A stretch of DNA of 64,000 nt from NCBI GenBank assembly GCA_947471745.1, contig CANJKZ010001109.1, positions 248,001-312,000 on the forward strand, in the 5' to 3' direction. The position numbers were made by a program, and so were the translations under genes. Source of the DNA: Closterium sp. Naga37s-1 (lineage: Eukaryota; Streptophyta; Zygnematophyceae; Desmidiales; Closteriaceae). The stretch's first letter is position 1. Every line of letters starts with the position of its first letter. Below the pieces are notes generated by a model that made no database searches, was not told where the DNA came from, and saw only the letters and a list, made by a program, of their open reading frames with translations. Shown here piece by piece: positions 56,252 to 64,000 of this stretch.

Positions 56252-59200
56252 TCACGTAGTGAGCAAGTGAGGCAAAGCAGACACAAGACCCAGCACAGTA
56301 CAGAAGCGCTGATGATCACCAGGTGGAAGTGCCTTGGTGAATACATCAGCAGTGTTGGCCCAAGTGGCCATGTAAGCAAGACGAAGCTGACCACGCTGCT
56401 GCAACTCTCGACCAAGGAAGTAACGCAGAGCGATGTGCTTCGTTCCATGCTCCAGTTTGTGCTTCTGACACAAGGCAATTGCAGCCTTCTTGTCTATGTA
56501 CAGAACTGGAGGAGAACAAGGCCGCTCTCCCAAGTCGGTCAGCAGGTAGGTGAGCCAGCGTAACTCCTGTGCAGCCATGGCTGTGGCGTAGATCTCAGCC
56601 TCACAACTGGAGCTGAGAACAGAAGACGAGCGGGTAGACCACCAAGAAACAGAGCCGGAGCCAAGGCTGAACGTGTAACCCTAAGATGATCGCTGCGTAG
56701 CCAGGTCGTCAACCCAAGAAGCGTCTGAGTGTCCAGTGAGGACAACTGGACCCCGCCCTCCAAGCACGAGCCCCATGCTCGACGTACTGCACAAGTAACG
56801 CAGTACCCTCTTCGCAGCATCCCAGTGCACCTTTCAGTGTCTACCAGGAGCCACGTAGCGTGCTAGAAGGCCAAGAGGGTACGCAAGGTCAGGACGAGTG
56901 CAGGTCATCAGGTACATGAGGCAGCCCACTAGTTCTGGATACGGGCCACTCGGCTCTACGGACTCGTCCGAAGGTGGACCTGAGAGCGAGTTACCGGTAG
57001 CCAGAGGAGTGGACTGTGGCGAGGACCAAGTGAAGCCGAAGCGCTAAAGGACCTGCTGCACCATGTGTGACTGGGTCAGGGTAATGGTGCGCCATGCTCT
57101 GTCCCGGGTGATCTGCAAGCCGAGATAGCTGCGTAGTTCACCCAGGTCTGTGCACGTGTGTCTCTTCTGCAGGTCCGACTTCACAAGGGCGAGAGCCTCA
57201 GTGTTAGCAGTGGCAAAAACCAAGTCGTCGACGTAAACGAGGATGTAGAGTGGCGGCAGCGAAGTGTCGGTGCGGAGAAACAGCGATGGGTCTGCAGTCG
57301 AAGGAGCAAACCCAAGTGCCACAAGTGTCGTCCTCAGTGTGTCGTGCCACTCACGAGGCGCCTGGCGGAGACCGTAGACTGGTCGTCGGAGGCTCTACTG
57401 GGTACCTGCAGGAAACGACCCAGTGAAGCCAGGTGGACAGCGCATCCAGATCTCCTCGTGCATGCTGCCCTGTAAGAAAGTTGTGCTGAAGTCAAGAGAG
57501 TGAAGCTCGTAGTCACGCCGAGCGGCAACGTGTAGCAGCACCCGAAGAGTGGTCATCTTCGGGGTGGGGGAGAAGGTCTGGAAGAAGTCAACTCCCCGTC
57601 GCTGACTTAAGCCTCGTGCAACGTAACGAGAATTGAAGACAGGCGGAGAACCCAGCGGCCGCTTCACCCTGAAAATCCACATGCCATCGAATATTTTCGC
57701 ACCAGGAGGGGGAACTGCGTCGGCGTAAGATGCCATCTCTGCGTCCATGGCTATCTGTCACTGAGAGGAGTACTAACCCGCGATCGCCTCAACGTAAGAG
57801 TGCGGGGTCGGGATGTCTGGTGCATCCGGGTCTCCCTCAGGTGCAAGCAGCATGGCCACGAGATGAGGTACAGCGCCTGCAAGACACTCAAAGTCCTCCT
57901 GCCTATCCTCAAGGACGTCCGTGCCAAGAGCACACTCACTCCCGACGGACGAAGGACAGACATACTCAGACTCAGTAACAAGACTAGCGGCATAGTCGAG
58001 ACGACAAGCAGCGGCAAAGTCAACAAGCTCAGCGACTAAGGCAGACGCAGCAGCAGACTTAAACGAAGGGTCAGTGGCTAAGAGACGCGTAACAGTAGGA
58101 CTGACAGCACGAACCAGGTCAGACTCAGGGTCGGGTCCGTCAGCAAGAGAGGACGCAGGAGGAGACAGCAGAGGGACGCGCTGTGGAACAGAGGAAGGAC
58201 GAAGTGCCATATGGTGCGTGCCGGGGACAGGAGGAGGACGCTGACGCGAAACACGACGACCAGTGCGAACAACGCAAACAGGCGAGGCAGGGCGAGACGA
58301 AGGCTCACGACGCTCTGTAAGCAAGTCGGTCTGCTCAGTGTAAGGAGAGGGAGCAGGCAGTGGGGAGCCTGGCTGAAACGGGAGACCAGTAGAAGACGGG
58401 AGGCTAAGAACCTGGCGAAGCACCGAGCTAGGCGGCGACATAGACGACGGTGACGGCGGAGCGAAGAACAGTCGCGGATGTGCAGCACCACCAGCACCAC
58501 CTCCTCCAGCACCAACACCTCCAGTACTAGTACCAGCAGCTCCAGGGCCTCCAGCAGCTCCAGAAACTCCAGCTCCAGCGCCTCCAGCTCCAGCACCTCC
58601 AGCTCCCGGGTGACCAGCTCCAGTGCCTACAGCTCCAGTGTCCGCAGCACCACCAGCTCCAACCACTCCAGTACCTCCAGCTCCCGCGTCTCCAGTCGCA
58701 GTGCCTCTAGCCCAAGCAGCACCACGCCGAAGGCGGCAGTGCTGAGTGTACCACTCGCGTAGCTGCTGCGGCGAGAGAGCACCTCCAGAACCTCCAGGAC
58801 GAGCAGCGCTAGCACCTCCAGCACCTCCAGCACCAGTACCACCACCATCTCCAGCAGCTCTAGTACCTCCAGCACCAGCAGTACCACCAGCTCCGGCAGC
58901 TCCAGTGTCTCCAGCACAAGCACCTCCAGGACCAGCATCTCCAGCACCTGCAGTACCTCCAGCACAAGCACCTCCGGGACCAGCAGCTCCAGCACCTCCG
59001 GTACCTCCAGTAGCAGCAGCACCACCAGCTCCGACCGCTCCAGTGCCTCCAGTACGAGCACCCCCGGGACCAGTAGCTCCAGCACCTCCAACAGCACAAG
59101 CAGTAGCAGCAGCAGCACCAGCTCCAGCAGCTTCAGTACCACCAGTACGAGCACCTCCATGAATAGCAGCTCCAGCACCTCGAGCAGCAGCACCACCACC

Positions 59201-61861
59201 AACTCCAGCAGCTCCAGTACCACCAGCACGAGCACCCCCGGGACCAGCAGTGCCACCACCACCAGCACCTCCAGCACTAGCAGCTCCAGGGCCTCCAGCT
59301 CCATCAGCGCCACTCTGAAGGCTACAGCGCCGAGCGTACCACTCGCACAACTGCTGTGGTGAGAGAGGCTCCCGCCGGCTAGACCGCTGGGGCGAGGCAC
59401 CAGTGGGACCTCCAGGACTAGTAACTCCAGCACCTCCAGTACTAGCATTACCTCCAGCACCTCCAGGACTAGCAGCTCCATGGCCTCTAGCTCCAGCAAC
59501 GCCACTCCAAAGGCTACAGTGCCAAGCGTACCACTCGCGCAACTGTTGTGGTGAGAGAGGCTCCCGTAGTGTAGATGCTGGACCCCTAGGCTCAGCACCC
59601 CCAGACTCAGCACCCCCAAGCTCCGCACGCTCAGGCTCAGCACCTCCAGGCTCCGAACGCTCAGGCTCAGCACCCCAAGGCTCCACATGCTCAGGCTCAG
59701 CACCTCCAGGCTCCGCACGCCCAGGCTCCGCAACCGCAGGCTCAGCACCCCTAGACGCAGCACCCCGAGCAGCACCAGAGTCACTAGTGACCTTGCCAGG
59801 CTCAACCAAGGGGAGTGGGTCTACCTGAGACACACCTGAAGGAGCAGGACCTTGAGGGGGGAGGGGGTCTACCAGAGGGGGACCTGGAGCGAGGAAGAGC
59901 GGCGGGGGGTGGAGAGGGGTAGTGCGGAAGGGGAAGAGACGGTAGAAGGGAACCGACTCATCGAACGTGATGTCTTGAGAGGGTAGGACACGGCGCGAGG
60001 TGGGGTGGTAAAACTGCCAGCCAGGCGCGTCATGGGGAAAGCCAAGGAAGACGCAGGGAACGACGCGCGAGGAGAGCTTGTCCGCGGAGGTATCGCAGAC
60101 AAAGGCACGACAACCCCAGACCCGGAACACCGACGCATCGCCAACCTCTCCCGTCCAACGCAGTGTAGGCGAGGTCTTCGGCAAGGAGACACGGGGCCAG
60201 AGGTTGAGCTGATGCGCAGCGTACCGGACCGCAAACGGCCACCGAAAATGGGGAGCAGCCGCATGGATCATGGAGGTACGAGCCACCTCCATGACTAAGC
60301 CAATGTGGCGCTCAGCAACCCCATTCTGCTGCGGAGAGGCCGGAAGCGTGAACAACTGGAGGATGCCCTCCCCACGACAAAAGTCCTGCAAGAGGTCAGA
60401 GGAGAACTCGCCACCTCTGTCAGAGTGCAGACGCAGGATAGGGAGGTCAGTGTCCAACCGCTCGCGGAGCTGGAGACGGACAGCGCGGATCCAAGGGATC
60501 AAAACACAAGGGACCCCCCCCTTGCTGCGCAAGGGGAAGACCGTGGTGTAGCGCAAGTAGTCGTCAACAACCAGCAGAAAGTATCACTCGCGGCCCTGTC
60601 CCTGGACGTGGGTTGGGCCCCACATGTCCATGTAGAGAGTCTGCAGGGGAGTAGGCGTCGGGGGAAACGAGGAGTGAGGAGCGGCGCGCTGTCGCCCCTC
60701 GACACAGGGAAGGCAGGGAGGGACAGGCGAGGGTGGGAGGGGAGGCAGAGACCTGGGAAGACCAGAGACAAGGAGGCGGGAGTGCATGCCACGGGGGCGT
60801 GGCAGGGAGGGGTGACCTAGGCGGTGGTGCAAAAGGAGAGTCTGGTGCAACAGGAGGCGACACGAACAGGGGGCTGCTAACTGACCTGAGGCGGACGCAG
60901 ACGCAGCTATATGAGGAGGCTCAGTAGTCAGTGTGTACAGGCTCGACCCAGGCCGACGGGTGAACGTTGCCAGGTGACGGCCCGTCTGTGCACACGTGCA
61001 GATTGCCATACGCTGTCCTCCAGGAGTAAATGTATTAACCCATTCATCCTGAAGGACGGCTTTGCTCACCAAGTTCGTGGAGAACGAGGGGAGGTGAAGA
61101 CCTGACAGTGAGCCAGACGGAACCGCCGGACACGGGAGAACAGTGGAGGAACGTGCAAGAACCGGTCCCCCAGAGGGGTTAGCCAGAGAGACTGCAACCG
61201 GTGCTGCGAGTGGTGTGACTGTGGTGCTGTCACAAAAGAAGCAGCGGGAAGCATCTGAGTCAAGTGTGAAGGTGTGCAAGGCCTCAGCAGGCGCAGTACC
61301 AAAGAGAGCAGACTCACCAGCACCTAGAGCAGACTCACCAGCACCTAAAGCAGCAGCCGCTATACCAGAATCAGGCAGCACACACAGGTAACAGTCACCC
61401 TGAGTACTAATAGTTAAAGCATACATAGCAGTGAGGATAGTGTCATAGTCTAGAGCAAAGATATCCACCTTGTTCCGAAGCAGCTCTAGCCAGCGGGGGA
61501 GCTCAACCTCGTCGTCAGAGACTGCACGCCAGTCGTCGCTCAGACAGGCGAAGCAGCGAGCCTATGTGTGACCAACTGTCCCGCAAGTCTGACCAGCCCG
61601 ATCACTTGTGCGAATGTCGTACGGGCAGCGAACAGTACTCCAAGTCCCCCCACCCTGAGCGTACCACTCACGAAGCTGCAGATGCCGTTGGGGCGTAAGA
61701 GTCTCGCACGGACGCCGCTGCAGCTGCATCTGGCCACCGCCAGAAACTCCGCACTGAACAGCTCCACCGCGACTGCTACTACGGCCGCCACCACTCCCAC
61801 TGCTGCCACCACCGCCGTCACCACTCCCACTGCTACTACGAAGTGAAGTCATAGCGGGCAA
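56252..61861 (-). pseudogene. Element O gag-pol, one frame with many nonsense codons
   Basis: One frame runs from ATG 61861 to TAA/TAG at 56252. It shows a QLREWYAQ motif; CX13CX4H with the last Cys region cut by TAG near 61562; protease changed from DSGAS to DSDAS; integrase with HHRLGH, CLPC, HSDRGGEF and QQNGVAE; a very long Gly/Ala linker (about 59800-58460) with three PQQLREWY-like motifs; RT with YVDD (about 57225); RNase H. Stops at about 60586, 57771, 57760, 57393, 57041, 56833 and 56683 are mostly explained by C-to-T or G-to-A changes of CGA, CAG or TGG. A small in-frame deletion removes residues after MDAEMAS. Confidence 0.9.
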
Positions 61862-62039
61862 GCAAGGAGGCGCGCGACCAGTAGGGCAGTACGGAGGGAA
61901 GACAGTAGCACGAGCAGCAGTAGCAACAGTAAGAGCAGCAGAGCGGCTTGGTGAGGCTAGGCTGCAGCACCTCCAGCACTCCTAGCAGCACCTCCACCAG
62001 CAGCAGCAGTAGCACGAGCAGCAGGGCGGATCGGGTTGG

Positions 62040-62650
62040 GCAGGGCGACTCGGGCTGGGCGGCGCGGCTCGGCCTGGGCGGCGCGGGCAGCAGGGCGCGC
62101 ACTGCGCAGGGCAATAGGGCGCAACGCGCGGGCTGCAGCAGGGCGCGACACGCAGGGCAGCAGGGCGCGACGCGCGGGGCAGCAGGGCGCGACGCGCGGG
62201 CTGCAGCAGAGCGCGACGCGCGGGGCAGCAGAGCGCGATGCGCGGGCTGCCGTAGGGCGCGACGCGCAGGGCAGCAGGGCGCAACGTGCAGGCTGCATTA
62301 GGGAGCGACGCACGGGCTGCAGCAGGGCGTGACGCGCAGGGCAGGGCGTGCGCGGGGCAGCGTGACGCGGGGCAGGGCAGGGCATGCGCGGGACAGCACG
62401 ACGTGGGGCAGGGCAGGGCGTGCGCTAGGCAGCGCGACGCGGGGCAGGGCAGGGCGTGCGCGGGGCAGCGCGACGCGGAGCAGGGCCGGGCGTGCGCGGG
62501 GCAGCGCGACGCGGGGCAGGGCAGGGCGTGCGCCGGGCAACGCGACGCGGGGCAGGGCAGGGCGTGCGCGGGGCAGCGCGACGCGGGGCAGGGCAGGGCG
62601 TACACGGGCAGTGTGATGCAAGGCAGGGCAGGGCAGGGCGCGCGCTGACG
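62040..62650 (-). repeat. GC-rich leader minisatellite of O
   Basis: Units such as GGGCAGGGCGTGCGCGGGGC and GGGCGCGACGCGCGGGCTGC, repeated many times. Confidence 0.9.
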
Positions 62651-62887
62651 GCGCAGTGTAGGGCAGGGCGTGGGGTAACGCGGTAACCGCAGTCGGTCAC
62701 TAGGTAATGGTGGGCCCGAAAAAAACGGTCCTACGGACCTACTGCTCTGATACCATGTCAAAAACTAACGAGCAAGAATGATTGCATTGACATCAAACTG
62801 AGTACAAGTACTAGCCCTAATATAGGCTACCCCATATAGGCTACCCCACTACAGCCTACACAACATAAGCAACATTATAGTTTGACA

Positions 62888-63063
62888 CGTTGTGTTGTTG
62901 CTTCTCTTAACTGGTATTTAAACCAGTTGGTTGCTTTACATGTTTTTGTGCCCCCAAATTAGCATATGGTTATAGTATTATTAGGTTGTAGTGGGGTACT
63001 TCTTAGGGGGTACATTTAAAACTCTCGACACTCTTCTTGTATCGTCCTTCTTTCCCTAGTCAT
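62888..63063 (+). other. Remnant 3' region and possible 3' LTR of L
   Basis: Resumes after O. TAGGTTGTAGTGGGGTACTT and GGGGGTACATTT match the LTR core. Boundaries are not definable. Confidence 0.45.
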
Positions 63064-64000
63064 TGTTACAATCCCAAAGGGGACTTAGTCAGGATTGGCT
63101 CACGATTGATTGCAGAGATACTGCAGCGGATATCAAGGTGAATGTAAATGACTGAAGTGATAATAGCAGATGCATACATTGGTTTATATAAGAATACGAA
63201 GGAATACGAAAAGTCCTAACTAACCATTTACTATAAGGGGTACATTTCCTTATTATGGCGAAGTCCAACCGTGCGGCGGGAGAACCCGTTTCAAAACTGT
63301 TCCTACCAATTCTGGTTCAAATGCTTCTGCCTGCATCAGTCTTGATCTGATAGTTGCCGATGTCGCTTCGGCTCGCCTGACTCCTCGGGTCCATCCTCGA
63401 TACTGCTTGCTCCTATTATGTACGGGAATGACTTTCTCATTTAACCCATATTGCAACATCCCCCTTCATTCCAGGACATAGTGGGAGCTGACTCGTTTGA
63501 CCACTCCAGTGAGGTTGGAGCAGTGCGGTACTGCTGACGTGGCAGTCGCTTGGAGAGAAAGTTAGCTGCCATGTCAGTAGTAGGGCAGTACGTCTGATCG
63601 AATTTGCCCTGGTCAATCTCGTCCTTGACGAAGATGCGTCATGTGCTTCGTTCGATTGATGAAGCCATGCTTGTTCGCAATCTTTATTGCGCTCTGGTTG
63701 TTACAGTGCAGGCGAAATGCCGGCGATGTTGGGGTTTTTGCCTGCAGTAGCCCTTCGCGTTTTGCAGTGGTTGCAGCGATATACTCCGCTCCGGTTGACG
63801 GCAGGGCAACCAACTTATGCTTCTGCGAATTCCAGAAGATTGGCCCGGTTGACTCGAGCCGGAAGACGAAGCCCATTCATGACCGTTGATTGGCTGGGTC
63901 AGCGGTGTGATCTGCGTCCACATAGTCGACGAGGTTGAAGGATGGTGTTGTCAGCGTGGAGAAAAAGAGTTCGATGTCAGACGTGGAGATGAGTACTGCA
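63064..64000 (-). mobile_element. Element S: 3' end of another copia element
   Basis: The 3' LTR is at 63064-63458 (plus-strand reading TGTTACAATCCC..TTGCAACA; TATA-like TATATAAACC on the minus strand). The adjacent PPT reads GGAATGAAGGGGGA. An RNase H remnant follows and the rest lies beyond the window. Confidence 0.85.
63470..63960 (-). pseudogene. RNase H remnant of element S
   Basis: Minus-strand reading DYVDADHTADPANQRS, stop, MGFVFRLESTGPIFWNSQKH, STGAEYIAATTA, then CNNQSAIKIANKHGFINRTK. The conserved CDNQSA aspartate is Asn and a TGA lies where relatives have RSTTGY, so it is inactive. LTR and sequence differ from the other families. Confidence 0.82.

Larger units (their letters stand above)
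55890..62887 (-). mobile_element. Element O: nearly full-length but old copia element nested in L
   Basis: LTRs are at 55890-56022 (133 bp) and 62756-62887 (132 bp), differing at roughly ten sites. Flanks are CTTTG and CGTTG (one mismatch). The minus-strand PBS is TGGTATCAGAGC; the PPT complement is CACCCCCATAGG. The leader has a ~33-bp GC-rich minisatellite, with no UBN2 Gag seen. It has many nonsense codons. Confidence 0.92.
36350..63063 (+). mobile_element. Element L: old degraded copia element hosting the second nest
   Basis: A diverged 5' LTR (36350 to about 36475) and leader repeats come first. RT coding pieces (36925-37293) continue exactly across the insertion of N at 54838, then RNase H to about 55770. 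The 3' untranslated region is cut by O at 55890 and resumes at 62888. A TAGTGGGGTA-like core at about 62985-63020 may be the 3' LTR. No PBS match or TSD can be defined. The middle of the element (Gag, protease, integrase, early RT) is missing. Confidence 0.7.

Overview
The window is nuclear DNA of a green-plant-lineage eukaryote. The host genes have spliceosomal introns with GT..AG ends. The retroelements are Ty1/copia type, and most have a primer-binding site resembling the plant initiator-Met version (TGGTATCAGAGC). The high GC content, short G+C-rich introns and copia families with Gly/Ala-rich Pol linkers make a streptophyte alga (for example a zygnematophyte) my best guess. This is inference; nothing here proves the species.

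Layout. 1-5399: the 3' part of a plus-strand copia element (A). 5401-6998: a spliced gene derived from a hAT transposase. 8010-10856 (minus): a spliced LON substrate-binding-domain gene. 12452-16849 (plus): a spliced, membrane-anchored sulfotransferase-like gene. The last two contain tandemly duplicated exons or exon edges. The sulfotransferase-like gene also has an intronic minisatellite complementary to its own downstream splice acceptor. 17245-33034: a four-level nest of LTR elements (H holds C and I; C holds B; B holds D), nearly all closed by 5-bp target-site duplications (TSDs). 34431-35651: a small spliced gene for a secreted protein. 36350 to about 63063: a second nest, five levels deep, in which degraded element L holds solo LTR K1, N and O; N holds M; M holds Q and R; and R holds the tiny element K2. 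63064-64000: the 3' end of one more copia element (S).

How the parts relate. A, B, H, M and O belong to one copia superfamily: Gag with an unusual CX13CX3-4HX4C motif, DSGAS protease, GAG-pre-integrase/integrase, a long Gly/Ala/Pro linker, reverse transcriptase and RNase H. C, D, I, N and Q are 1.2-2.1 kb non-autonomous relatives that keep only LTRs, PBS, a GC-rich leader minisatellite and PPT. R is a different copia lineage with about 1.06-kb LTRs. All coding copies are broken, often by C-to-T/G-to-A nonsense changes, so no element here looks autonomous today.

Most striking observation. K2 (51843-52184) is a 342-bp LTR element with a 66-bp interior. Its 5' LTR-PBS junction is a tRNA-like sequence: a consensus A box in the LTR, a consensus B box in the interior 33 nt away, and a perfect anticodon-type stem-loop lying exactly over the LTR/PBS border. 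It looks like a Pol III-promoter-bearing TRIM/SMART, comparable in concept to Cassandra elements (5S rRNA-derived) but built on a tRNA.
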